The notes beneath the pieces were generated by a model. The model had not been told where the DNA came from and did not search any database. It saw nothing but the letters and a program-made list of their open reading frames with translations. A stretch of DNA of 64,000 nucleotides from the NCBI RefSeq assembly GCF_000378245.1, contig NZ_KB899503.1, forward strand, positions 1-64,000, in the 5' to 3' direction. Source of the DNA: Aromatoleum toluclasticum ATCC 700605 (GTDB lineage: Bacteria; Pseudomonadota; Gammaproteobacteria; Burkholderiales; Rhodocyclaceae). A program made the translations under genes and the position numbers. Shown here piece by piece: positions 43,815 through 52,235 of this stretch; position 1 is the first letter of the stretch; each line of letters begins with the position of its first letter.

Positions 43815-43828
43815 TTGACCTATGTCAA
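43815..43828. promoter_or_regulatory. FNR/AcpR-type box of the bzdN promoter
   Basis: TTGACCTATGTCAA, perfect 5-base arms around 4 bases, close to the FNR consensus TTGAT-N4-ATCAA. Its centre lies about -41 from the deduced start, a class II activator position. In Azoarcus CIB the FNR homologue AcpR activates this promoter under anoxia. Confidence 0.8.
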
Positions 43829-44186
43829 ATGTCAGGCACCTTTACATGCACTGGACTGCATTTTTTACGGGACAAACTGCACTCAAGTTCGCTGCAATGC
43901 ACAAATAAATGTATTTTGGTGCACTGCGACACGCAAGCTCGCAAACGCGGTGACGCAACAAGAGGAATCCGAACCGGCCGCGAACTCAGTCCGGGCAAGG
44001 CTTTCGGGGAGGTCGAGCGGACAAGGAGAGGATCCCGGAACGCGCAATGCAGGATGCTGCAGTGCGATAGCCGTTTTTCCGGGGATTCGGGGAATGCGGG
44101 GGGAGCTTGTCGCCCCCTGGGGTGTCAGGAAAGTGTTCCGCGCTCTGCAGGCGCGGACTGGCGGGCGCCGGGTGTTTGGAGCACGC

Positions 44187-45083
44187 TCAGCGCGCGAGGA
44201 CTTCGAGGATGTCCAGGAAGGATTGCTCGACCGTTCGGCCGGACGTGTCGATGATCGCGTCCGCCTTGCTGTACATGGCCGTCCGACCCGCCAGGATGCG
44301 CTTCAGGTCGTCCATCGCTTCCTGGTTTCCGTGCATGGGGCGGTAGTCGCCCTGCGCCATGACGCGGGACATGTGCTCCTCGGGAGACGCACACAGCCAG
44401 ATCGTGAAGCACGATGACAGCAGCAGGTCGAAGTTTGCCGGCTCGGACACGATGCTGCCGCCCGCGATGAGGACAAAGGCCTCGTTATTTGCGACCACCG
44501 ATTCCAGCCCGCGACGCTCGTAGCGGCGGTATGCCGCCTGGCCGTACAGCGAAAAGATTTCGGACAGATCGGCGCCCGCTTCCTGTTCGATCACTTTCGC
44601 GAGCTCGAGGATGGGCACGCCGAGTTGCTCGGCCAGCATCGTCCCCAGCGTGGTCTTCCCTGCCCCGCGCAAACCGATGAAGGCAATGCGCTGCCTGCGC
44701 GCAGTTCGCCCTGACGACTCGAGCTCGTTCTGGAGCAGGCGACGCGCCCATTCATGCGTCTTGGGCGGAAAGCGGCTGAGGTACTGGATCAGCAGCGTCA
44801 GCTCCGGAGACTGCTCCGCCTCCTCGCGCACGAGGTCGACGATGGGAAAGCCGAGACCCTGCGCGATCTGACGCAAGAGGATGATTGAGATATTGCCGTG
44901 CCCGGTTTCCAGCTGGGCAAGGTAGCGCTCCGACACCCCGGACTGGTGAGCGAGCATCTTGCGCGTCATTCCGCGCTGCGCGCGCAGATCGCGAATGCGA
45001 TCACCGAGCATCAGCAGGTAATTGTTCTCTTCCAGCGACAGGTCCGGGCGCTTGAGCCGTGATGAATTCTCATCGTTGGACAT
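44187..45083 (-). CDS. bzdR: Benzoyl-CoA-responsive transcriptional repressor
   Basis: 298 aa from the ATG at 45083, the length of the Azoarcus BzdR. N-terminal XRE-type HTH at about 27-85 (LGDRIRDLRAQRGMTRKMLAHQSGVSERYLAQLETGHGNISI), a linker at about 86-130, and a shikimate-kinase-like domain from about 133 with Walker A GLRGAGKTTLG. The C-terminal domain binds benzoyl-CoA and releases the protein from TGCA operators. It lies upstream of and parallel to bzdN. The aerobic paralog BoxR is the alternative, but the location and length favour BzdR. Confidence 0.93.
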   Translation of the reverse strand: MSNDENSSRLKRPDLSLEENNYLLMLGDRIRDLRAQRGMTRKMLAHQSGVSERYLAQLETGHGNISIILLRQIAQGLGFPIVDLVREEAEQSPELTLLIQYLSRFPPKTHEWARRLLQNELESSGRTARRQRIAFIGLRGAGKTTLGTMLAEQLGVPILELAKVIEQEAGADLSEIFSLYGQAAYRRYERRGLESVVANNEAFVLIAGGSIVSEPANFDLLLSSCFTIWLCASPEEHMSRVMAQGDYRPMHGNQEAMDDLKRILAGRTAMYSKADAIIDTSGRTVEQSFLDILEVLAR

Positions 45084-45123
45084 TGGGGTTACCCCTATTT
45101 GAGCGGCAATAAAGTGCCGATGA

Positions 45124-45161
45124 ATTATAGTGCTCAAGGTTGAGCTGGATTGCAACATGCA
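45124..45161 (-). promoter_or_regulatory. bzdR promoter with a palindrome and two TGCA motifs
   Basis: On the - strand a perfect -10 TATAAT lies at 45129-45124. Directly upstream is the inverted repeat GCTCAA-cc-TTGAGC (45145-45132), overlapping the -10/-35 spacer, then two TGCA motifs (45151-45154 and 45158-45161). There is no strong -35. This fits autoregulation of bzdR. Confidence 0.5.
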
Positions 45162-45282
45162 GATGAGGCTGCGGGCATTCGTACTAACCGCAAAAATTTG
45201 CCCTCGAGCGTTCGTGATCCGCAGCACGAGACACCGGATAATGCGTATGGCATCATTGATGACCTCGTCAGCAGATGCCCCC

Positions 45283-45750
45283 ATGAATCGCGGAAAACTG
45301 CACGCCCTCGCCGCCCTCGCGACGGTCCTGGCCATCGTCTCATCCCCTTGTTCCGCAGCGGTGTTCAAGTGCGTGGCCGGCAACGGGCAGGCTAGTTATC
45401 AGGCACTCCCCTGCGAAAACGAGGAGCGGCGCGTCGAGCTCCACGCGCGCGATCCGGCCCCGGGGGAACAAGCGGCTGCGCGGACACGGGTGCGCAAGGA
45501 ACAACGATTCGTCACCGAAATCGAGTCGGAGCGGGAAGCCGCGAGGCGCAGCGCGCGATCGGAGCTGAAGCGGAACGACGAGGAACGGCAGGCACAGGCG
45601 TTGCGCTGTGCGGGCTATCAGGAACGTGCAGAACGGGCCGATGCGGACGCCAGAATGCACCTGCGGCGAAACCGCTACAAGCGCGACCATGAATTGCGCG
45701 CACGGACGCTGCGGGACCGCTACTTCAGCGAATGCTTTGCGGCCGATTGA
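45283..45750 (+). CDS. Small exported DUF4124-like protein
   Basis: 155 aa from the ATG at 45283 (MNRGKLHALAALATVLAIVSSPCSA as signal peptide); upstream in-frame ATGs exist but give no signal peptide. The mature start AAVFKCVAGNGQASYQALPCENEERRVELHAR is the DUF4124 pattern. A charged, coiled-coil-like helix follows, rich in Arg/Glu, with two more cysteines (LRCAGYQERAERAD, FSECFAAD). Function unknown; probably periplasmic. It diverges from bzdR. Confidence 0.72.
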   Translation: MNRGKLHALAALATVLAIVSSPCSAAVFKCVAGNGQASYQALPCENEERRVELHARDPAPGEQAAARTRVRKEQRFVTEIESEREAARRSARSELKRNDEERQAQALRCAGYQERAERADADARMHLRRNRYKRDHELRARTLRDRYFSECFAAD

Positions 45751-45911
45751 AGCTTGGCCGCACGCTGGAAACCGGCGACCCGTTGATCGTAGTCAAGCAC
45801 GACCGCGGGTACGCGAGCCCCGAAATGCAGCGGGAGCGCCCGCAGCGCCCCCGCTCGAAGCATGACAGCCTGCGGCACCGCTTCGTCCCGGGCCGCATCT
45901 TCGCCCAGGCG

Positions 45912-47309
45912 TCAGACGTAGCGGGCCATGCGCGCGAGCACGCGCTCACGGCCGAGGAGCTCGAGAACAGCGTCAATGGCCGGGGTCTGCGCCACACCCA
46001 GCGTCGCGATACGGAGCGGAATGGCGACCTGGGGCATCTTCAGGCCATGCTCGGCCATCGTGTCCTTGATTGCCTGATTGAGGGACGTCTTCTCCCACGT
46101 GACGCCCTCGAGACGCGCCTTCAGACCGGCGAGCGCCGGGCGCGACACGTCCGTCAGGTGCTGGGCCACGAGCTCCGGGGCGGGGTGAAGCTCGACGCAG
46201 TAGAGCTCCGCGGAGTCGGCCAGCTCGTTGAGGTTGGCGACCCTATCCTTGTAGAGGGCGATGACCGCTTCGAGCGCGGGCCCGGCTTCGGGGTCCACAC
46301 CGCGGCGCGCGAGACGGCGCGCGACTTCGGCCGCGAGGCGGGCATTGTCGGCCTGCTTGATGTAGTGGGCGTTGAGCCAGTTGAGCTTCTCGGTGTTGAA
46401 CTGCGCCGCCGAAGGCGTAATGTGGTCGAGATCGAACCACTCGACGAATTGCTGGCGCGAGAAGATCTCATCGTCGCCGTGGCTCCAGCCCAGCCGGCCG
46501 AGGTAATTCACCACCGCCTCCGGCAGGTAGCCCTCGTCGTCGTACTGCATCACGCTGACCGCGCCATGGCGCTTCGACAGCTTGGTGCCGTCGTCGCCCA
46601 GGATCATCGACAGGTGGGCATACAGCGGCACCTGGGCGCCGAGCGCCTGCAGGATGTTGATCTGCCGCGGGGTGTTGTTGACGTGGTCGTCGCCGCGGAT
46701 GACGTGCGTGATACCCATATCGAGATCGTCGACGACGACACAGAAGTTGTAGGTCGGGGTGCCGTCGGCACGGGCGATCACGAGATCGTCGAGTTCGGTG
46801 TTGGCGATTTCGATGCGGCCCTTGACCAGATCGTCCCACGCAACGGCGCCGTCGGCGGGGTTGCGGAAGCGCACCACGGGCTTCACGCTCTCGGGCGGGG
46901 TCGGCAGGGTCTTGCCCTGCTCCGGGCGCCAGCGGCCGTCGTAGCGCGGCTTCTCGCCGCGTGCGCGCTGCTCCTCGCGAATGCGGTCCAGTTCCTCGGA
47001 AGACGTGTAACAGTGATAGGCCGTGCCGGCGGCCAGCATCTGCTGGATGACTTCCTTGTACCGGTCCATCCGCTGCATCTGGTAGAACGGGCCTTCGTCG
47101 GCGTCGAGCCCCAGCCATTCCATGCCGTCGAGGATCGCCTGCACCGCTTCGGGCGTCGAGCGCGCGACATCGGTGTCTTCGATGCGGAGGATGAAGGTGC
47201 CGCCATGACGACGCGCAAAGGCCCACGAGAAGAGCGCAGTGCGGGCTCCGCCGATATGGAGGTAGCCGGTGGGGCTGGGGGCGAAACGGGTGCGAACGTT
47301 GGAAGCCAT
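45912..47309 (-). CDS. gltX: Glutamyl-tRNA synthetase
   Basis: 465 aa from the ATG at 47309 ([25 protein letters not shown]); earlier in-frame codons are non-homologous. HIGH-type motif [11 protein letters not shown] and KMSKS-type motif [11 protein letters not shown]. It charges tRNA-Glu in protein synthesis. The two tRNA-Val genes lie just upstream on the same strand. An ordinary full-length housekeeping gene. Confidence 0.97.
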   Translation of the reverse strand: MASNVRTRFAPSPTGYLHIGGARTALFSWAFARRHGGTFILRIEDTDVARSTPEAVQAILDGMEWLGLDADEGPFYQMQRMDRYKEVIQQMLAAGTAYHCYTSSEELDRIREEQRARGEKPRYDGRWRPEQGKTLPTPPESVKPVVRFRNPADGAVAWDDLVKGRIEIANTELDDLVIARADGTPTYNFCVVVDDLDMGITHVIRGDDHVNNTPRQINILQALGAQVPLYAHLSMILGDDGTKLSKRHGAVSVMQYDDEGYLPEAVVNYLGRLGWSHGDDEIFSRQQFVEWFDLDHITPSAAQFNTEKLNWLNAHYIKQADNARLAAEVARRLARRGVDPEAGPALEAVIALYKDRVANLNELADSAELYCVELHPAPELVAQHLTDVSRPALAGLKARLEGVTWEKTSLNQAIKDTMAEHGLKMPQVAIPLRIATLGVAQTPAIDAVLELLGRERVLARMARYV

Positions 47310-47413
47310 CGATGAGGACTCTGGGCCGGGTCTAAAGACGCGGATTCTACGCCATCGGCCCTCCTCAACGGCGCGGGGGGCGATGCCGGCAGAAATCCGC
47401 ACGCTAAAGAACA

Positions 47414-47443
47414 AAGGCCCTGAAACCGGAGTTCCAGGGCCTT
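47414..47443 (-). terminator. Terminator of the tRNA-Val operon
   Basis: On the - strand AAGGCCCTG pairs with CAGGGCCTT around a 12-base loop, followed by TTTGTTCTTT-like sequence. It lies 4 bases after the second tRNA CCA end and before gltX. Confidence 0.75.
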
Positions 47444-47447
47444 GCAT

Positions 47448-47522
47448 TGGTGGGCGGTACTGGGATCGAACCAGTGACCCCTGCCGTGTGAAGGCAGTGC
47501 TCTACCGCTGAGCTAACCGCCC
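47448..47522 (-). tRNA. tRNA-Val (anticodon CAC), copy 2
   Basis: The - strand reads GGGCGGTTAGCTCAGCGG..., anticodon stem CTGCC / GGCAG with loop TTCACAC (anticodon CAC), T-arm GGTTCGATCC, and acceptor ending CCGCCCA. The 3' CCA is encoded. Identical in sequence to the copy 27 bases upstream. Confidence 0.95.
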
Positions 47523-47549
47523 GGAATTCCGTGCGTCTTCGTCATCGAC

Positions 47550-47624
47550 TGGTGGGCGGTACTGGGATCGAACCAGTGACCCCTGCCGTGTGAAGGCAGT
47601 GCTCTACCGCTGAGCTAACCGCCC
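47550..47624 (-). tRNA. tRNA-Val (anticodon CAC), copy 1
   Basis: Same sequence as the neighbouring copy, CCA encoded. First gene of the two-tRNA operon, 13 bases from the deduced transcription start. Confidence 0.95.
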
Positions 47625-47643
47625 AGTGTGGCGAAGAGGCGCG

Positions 47644-47673
47644 ATTGTAGTGGGACGGGAATTCCTTCGTCAA
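47644..47673 (-). promoter_or_regulatory. Sigma-70 promoter of the tRNA-Val operon
   Basis: On the - strand -35 TTGACG (47673-47668), an 18-base spacer and -10 TACAAT (47649-47644). It predicts a start near 47637, just before the first tRNA. Confidence 0.7.
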
Positions 47674-47847
47674 GCATGCGACGAGACTTTGCGGAAAAGC
47701 ACTCGCTCGAGCGCTGTCCGCTGGCGTCCGCGTCGACCGAATCGCACGGCATGCCTTCACGCTCTCGCAGCAAGGCCGCGAGTCATGCCAGAATCGCGTT
47801 GCGTCCCTTGACGGACGTTGCAGACAGAATAACGAGGAGACATATCA

Positions 47848-48357
47848 ATGGGAGTTGTATTCGCGAAGACGACGAGCGGTCAGGACGAAATTGCCAACCG
47901 CAACGGGGGCTTGTCGCCCCGCGTGCGCAGGGTGCTGATCCTGGTGGACGGCCGGAAAACGGTCACCGACCTTCGTGAGGTGGTGGCCGCCGACGATCTT
48001 ACGCATACCCTGGGTGCACTCGAGGAGTTGGGCCTGATCGAGGTGCGCAAGAAGATTTCGGCGATCGGCGCCAGCCATGAGCCTGCAGGCCCCCTGCCCT
48101 CGATCACGGCATTCCGTGAGCTGCCAGCGGCGCACCAGTCGAAGGAACTCGACATGGCGCGCAACTTCATGATCAACACACTGAAGAATTTCTGCAGCCT
48201 GTACGGCCCCATTTCGCTGATGAGCAACATCAACGCAGCATCCTCGCATGAAGCGCTGCGCGAGCTTTACCCGGAGTGGTACCGGCTCATCGTCGATAGC
48301 CGCTCCGGGCGGCGCAGGGCGGAAGACTTGCGCAAGGATCTGCTGAAGGTGCTCTGA
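47848..48357 (+). CDS. Hypothetical protein with winged-helix-like N-terminus
   Basis: 169 aa, ATG at 47848 behind GAGGAGACATATCA. N-terminal VRRVLILVDGRKTVTDLREVVAADDLTHTLGALEELGLIEV looks like a winged-helix or response-type domain; the C-terminal half (AHQSKELDMARNFMINTLKNFCSLYGPISLMSNINAASSHEALRELYPEWYRLI) is helical. No enzyme motif. Convergent with the HDOD gene. A regulatory role is guesswork. Confidence 0.65.
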   Translation: MGVVFAKTTSGQDEIANRNGGLSPRVRRVLILVDGRKTVTDLREVVAADDLTHTLGALEELGLIEVRKKISAIGASHEPAGPLPSITAFRELPAAHQSKELDMARNFMINTLKNFCSLYGPISLMSNINAASSHEALRELYPEWYRLIVDSRSGRRRAEDLRKDLLKVL

Positions 48358-48366
48358 GGCGCCGGT

Positions 48367-49302
48367 TCAGTCCACCCAGGACGATGGCAGGGCCGTGATC
48401 GTGGGCTTTGGAAGGCGCACGAGATCGGTCCACATCGGGAGCTCGGCGAGCGCATCCGTTGCGAGCTTGCGGGTTTCTTCCGGCGACAGGTCGAGAATGG
48501 CTGCGCGAAGGTAGATCGTCGCCACAGAATCGGGATCGGGCTGGGCCGCCAGGCAGGTATCGGCGAGCCGCGTCGCCAGCTGCAGGCCGCAGGCGAGACG
48601 ATAGGAACGGGAATCGGGCTCGAATCCTCCGCCTTCGGGATCGCATTGCCAGTACACAACGTCGGCGAGCGAGGTCGGCAGGCCCCAGTCAGCCAGCAGG
48701 ACGGCCGATAACTCGTGCCGGTCGAAACCGAAATTGGCGATTTCGGCGGTTTCGACCGGATCCGTGCCTCGCATGGCCTGCTCCAGCGTGAGGTCGTACG
48801 TCGCGGGCGCGCCCGTGGCGAACGCGAGCGTGCCGATCTCGCTCAGCAGCCCCAGCGTAAACGCCTCGGACCCCGGCAGATCGCCGCGGTGGTGGGCAAG
48901 CGTTTCCATCACGGCCGCATTGAGCAGCGACGAGGTCCAGAAGGCGTTGTAGTTGAAGCGCTTCGAGGTGACTTTCGGACGATTCGTGACCAGCGACAGC
49001 GCGACGGCGTGCGCGCGAACGATGTTCATGCCCAGCCGGATGACTGCCTGCTGCAGGTCGAGCGAGCGTTCGGTCCTCCCGAAGCGGGCGGCCGAAGCGG
49101 CGCGCAGGACGAAACCCGAAAGCGCGGGGTCGGAGCGGATCACGCGCACGACGGCGTCGATGCGCACGTCCGGGTCGCGTGCAAGCTCGATGAGTTTCAG
49201 CGCCGCTCCGCGCGGGCTGGGCAGCTCGTCGGCAGCGAGCAGGAAATCGCGGATGTTTCCGGTCACCTCGCCACGGTCTCGCTGGTTGCTGGCTGAATTC
49301 AT
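48367..49302 (-). CDS. HDOD domain-containing protein
   Basis: 311 aa from the ATG at 49302, behind AGAGG. HDOD features: LPSPRGAALKLIELARDPDVRIDAVVRVIRSDPALSGFVLRAA, LDLQQAVIRLGMNIVRAHAVALSL, LGLLSEIGTLAFA, FGFDRHELSAVLLADWGLPTSLADVVYW. HDOD proteins act in signalling and motility control without known catalysis. It follows the DUF1631 gene by 112 bases on the same strand. Confidence 0.88.
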   Translation of the reverse strand: MNSASNQRDRGEVTGNIRDFLLAADELPSPRGAALKLIELARDPDVRIDAVVRVIRSDPALSGFVLRAASAARFGRTERSLDLQQAVIRLGMNIVRAHAVALSLVTNRPKVTSKRFNYNAFWTSSLLNAAVMETLAHHRGDLPGSEAFTLGLLSEIGTLAFATGAPATYDLTLEQAMRGTDPVETAEIANFGFDRHELSAVLLADWGLPTSLADVVYWQCDPEGGGFEPDSRSYRLACGLQLATRLADTCLAAQPDPDSVATIYLRAAILDLSPEETRKLATDALAELPMWTDLVRLPKPTITALPSSWVD

Positions 49303-49414
49303 TCCTATTACCTCTTGTGCTGCGCAGTTGGGCAAGGCCTTCCGCTATGTCGCCCGAGCCATCGCCCGACTGCGGGATTCTCTTTCATTCGTGCCGGTTC
49401 GAGCGCCCCGGCGA

Positions 49415-51550
49415 TCAGCTCCGCAGTTCGTCGAGCACGTCATCCACGACACGGTCCAGGAGGGGTTCCTGATCGGCGGTCGATGCCTCCCCGTTCGAGA
49501 AACGCCGCGTGAGCTCGGCCCGCGTCAGGGCGAGTGCGCGCTGCCCCTGCCGGTTGGCGAACAGGTACATGGTCCGTGCGGGACTGATCCAGGTGAGGCG
49601 TACGCGACGCACGTCACCGGATTCGTCCCTGAGCTCCACCCAGCTTCCGCGAGTGAGGAGGTCGAGCTCCAGCATCTCGGGCGTCGGCTCTTCTCCGACG
49701 GGCTGAAGACCGGGCAAGCGTCCGGCGGGCCGGGCCGGAGCGTTCGATGCAGGACGCACCGGCGCCGGCGCGGGTGTGATCGGCGCTTTCAGGGCGGCCG
49801 CATGGCATTGGACCAGCTCGGAAAAGAATGCCTTCTGGCGGGCCTCGTCCACCCCCGCCCCCGTCATGCCCGCCTTGAGGTTGCGCAGGATTGCCGGAAG
49901 CTGCTTCACCATGCGCTGGCGTTCTTCCATGCTCTGTTTCGGCACGACGCTCCACACGAGCTCGCCGACCGCGGAGATCGCATTGGTCCAGCGCTCGCTG
50001 TTGGCGGGCGGCGCTGCCGTGGCGCCGCTCTCGAGGGCGGCATGCGCGAGCACCCTCGTCCACGTGTCGCGGATGAAGTCGCGCACGGCGGCGGGTATTT
50101 CCTCGTTCGCGAGGTGAGCGGCCATTGCGTCCTCGCCGACCTGCCGGGCGAGGTCGACGCGCTCGCGTTCCTTGAGGCGTTCGGTCAGCGTTGCCGCGCG
50201 CGCGTCCGCATAGCGTTCCTGTTCGACGAGATAGTTCTCGAGTTCCTGCAAGCAGCCTGCGAAGACGCTGGCGTCGTCGGCGAACTGATTCTGTATGCGG
50301 ACGACGATGCCTTCGGCGATACGGTAGAGGGAGCTGTCCTCGGCCAGGGGGCCGTCCCACGTGACGCTTGCCTGGGCGAGCGAGTTGATCAGCCGACGCG
50401 CAGGATGGGTACGGTTGGAGAAGAAGGCGTGATCCATCATCGCCAGCTTCAGCACCGGGATCTGCAGGCGTCCGATCAGCCCCTTCATGGCGTCGGGAAC
50501 GCGCGAGTCGTCGAAAATGTAGTCGAACAGCGTGGCGACGACGTCGATGACGATGCCGTCGACGGAACTCACCTGCTTGCTGAGACCGGCCTCGATGAGG
50601 GAGCTGATGACGTTGCCGGCGGCCTGGCCGTCGGCTGGAAGCGCGAAGTCCTGCCCGCCGAACTGCAGGTCCCCCCGCCCCTGTTGCAGGCCATCCAGCA
50701 GTTGCATGAGGTCGGCGGTACCGGCGCGCTGGCGCCAGTCGGCCTTGTCGGCGGCGGCAGCCCGGGCTGTGAAGATCTGTTTCACGACGTCGGAAGGATC
50801 GGGATCCCCCGGAAGCGTTGCGCTCTTGCGCACGGCCATGCGCTGCGAGGCCTTGCCGCGTTTCGCACGCGGACGGACGTTGGGCATCACGCGCCGTGCG
50901 ACGAGCAGCGCGTTGACATCGTGATAAACGGTGGACAGTTCTCCCGCAAGCCGCCCAATCAGCAGTTCGAGCGCGGTTGCGCGCAGGCCGCCGGTTCCCT
51001 CCTGGCTCCAGCAGATGTTCTTGAGCGCTTCGCAGATTGCGGTCGGACCGATGGGGTTCGCGGTGTTGTCGATGTCGCTTTCGCCGAGCATGAAGGCGAC
51101 ACGGGTCTGCAGATCCTGGTTCTCGGCTTCGCATGCTCTTTCGAGCCGGGTTGCCAGGTTCTTCACGGCGAGGGTCTCGTCGATCTCGGTTTCGTCGACG
51201 AGCGAAAGTTCGGGAAAGAAGCCGTTTTCGCTCTCGTAGAACGAGCCGCCGACGTTCGAGGTCTTGGCGCGCTCCTGGAACTGATCTTCGAAACCGGAGC
51301 TGAAGGCACGATCGATATCGGCACCGATACCGCGCAGGAGCGCCTGTAGTTCGATCAGTTTCTGCGCTTCCTCGGCATTCCTTGCGCCGATTCGGCGAGC
51401 CTGGACTTCGTCACCGAGGTCGCCGACGGCCCGGGCAAGCGCTTCGCGTACGCGCTGGCTGACGAAGTCACGGCATTCGAGCAGGACCCCCTGATGCGGA
51501 CGGAACGCATCGGGAGCTCCGGTCTGGCGCGATGGTTGCAGGTTGGTCAC
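49415..51550 (-). CDS. DUF1631 family protein
   Basis: 711 aa from GTG 51550, which has GGAG 7 bases ahead; a TTG at 51583 would give 722 aa. The match is to large proteobacterial DUF1631 proteins: ECRDFVSQRVREALARAVGDLGDEV, FYESENGFFPELSLVDETEIDETLAVKNLATRLERACE, NPIGPTAICEALKNICW, and a C-terminal PilZ-like region (LLTRGSWVELRDESGDVRRVRLTWISPARTMYLFANRQGQRALALTRAELTRRFSNG). The PilZ-like end may sense c-di-GMP. Function unknown. Confidence 0.86.
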   Translation of the reverse strand: MTNLQPSRQTGAPDAFRPHQGVLLECRDFVSQRVREALARAVGDLGDEVQARRIGARNAEEAQKLIELQALLRGIGADIDRAFSSGFEDQFQERAKTSNVGGSFYESENGFFPELSLVDETEIDETLAVKNLATRLERACEAENQDLQTRVAFMLGESDIDNTANPIGPTAICEALKNICWSQEGTGGLRATALELLIGRLAGELSTVYHDVNALLVARRVMPNVRPRAKRGKASQRMAVRKSATLPGDPDPSDVVKQIFTARAAAADKADWRQRAGTADLMQLLDGLQQGRGDLQFGGQDFALPADGQAAGNVISSLIEAGLSKQVSSVDGIVIDVVATLFDYIFDDSRVPDAMKGLIGRLQIPVLKLAMMDHAFFSNRTHPARRLINSLAQASVTWDGPLAEDSSLYRIAEGIVVRIQNQFADDASVFAGCLQELENYLVEQERYADARAATLTERLKERERVDLARQVGEDAMAAHLANEEIPAAVRDFIRDTWTRVLAHAALESGATAAPPANSERWTNAISAVGELVWSVVPKQSMEERQRMVKQLPAILRNLKAGMTGAGVDEARQKAFFSELVQCHAAALKAPITPAPAPVRPASNAPARPAGRLPGLQPVGEEPTPEMLELDLLTRGSWVELRDESGDVRRVRLTWISPARTMYLFANRQGQRALALTRAELTRRFSNGEASTADQEPLLDRVVDDVLDELRS

Positions 51551-51791
51551 GAGATGCTCCGCTTCGATGGCGGTACGGGACAATGGCGATTACTGTCGCC
51601 GGACTGAGGGCGAATCTCAAACTGCCTCAGTTTGACACATTTCATTCGCCCCTTCGATGCTTCAAACGACGCTGCGACGCGGTATTCCGACGGCCGGTCC
51701 GCGAGACGGCACGAATGGCAGGCGCGTACCGGCGCATGGGCGCCTTCTTTATAATTACGGCTCCGCAATTGAACTCTTTAGCGATTTCCTC

Positions 51792-52220
51792 ATGCCACGA
51801 ATCAAGGTCGAGCTGCCAGAGCGTTTTATTTTCGCAACCGAGATTCCCGTGCGTGCGCGGCACATCAACGGCGCCGGCCATGTCGACAACGCGCAGATGG
51901 TGGTCCTGATATCGGAAGCGCGCGAGGCCTTCTTCGTCGGTCTCGGCTACCAGCAGAACGACGTCGAGGGCGTCGGGACGGTGATTACCGATGCGGCGTT
52001 CCAGTACCTCGCGGAAGCCTTCGAGGGCGAGACGCTGGTGTTCGGCCTCGCAGCGAACGATTTCAACAAATATGGCGGCGACATCGTCTGCCGCGTCAGC
52101 GACCGCGAAACGGGACGCGAGGTCGCGCGGGCGAAGCTGGGTTTCGTGTTCTTCGATTACACGACGCGCAAGGTCGCGCCGATTCCGCCGCGCTTTCTGG
52201 AGCGGGTGAACGCTGCCTGA
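51792..52220 (+). CDS. Acyl-CoA thioesterase-like hotdog protein
   Basis: 142 aa from the ATG at 51792 (MPRIKVELPERFIFATEIPVRARHINGAGHVDNAQMVVLISEAREAFF). It has the 4HBT hotdog signature with HVDNAQMV where thioesterases of this class carry a catalytic Asp/Glu. Might hydrolyse short acyl- or aromatic-CoA esters. Monocistronic. Confidence 0.82.
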   Translation: MPRIKVELPERFIFATEIPVRARHINGAGHVDNAQMVVLISEAREAFFVGLGYQQNDVEGVGTVITDAAFQYLAEAFEGETLVFGLAANDFNKYGGDIVCRVSDRETGREVARAKLGFVFFDYTTRKVAPIPPRFLERVNAA

Positions 52221-52235
52221 AGCGGCACCCGCGAT

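Larger units (their letters stand above)
43756..43923 (-). promoter_or_regulatory. BzdR operator region: cluster of TGCA half-sites at the bzdN promoter
   Basis: TGCA occurs at 43756, 43775, 43799, 43804, 43847, 43857, 43878, 43893, 43898 and 43920. The pair at 43847-43860 is TGCA-N6-TGCA, the operator form reported for BzdR. Relative to a start near 43780 the sites fall in three groups: around the start and -10 (about +28 to -27), at -67 to -80, and at -113 to -143, which matches the three BzdR-protected regions described in Azoarcus CIB. The 482 bases between bzdR and bzdN hold no gene. Confidence 0.8.

Noticed and set aside
47448-47624. One of the two tRNA-Val copies as a pseudogene
   Set aside because: Both are identical, fold fully, encode CCA and share a promoter and terminator.
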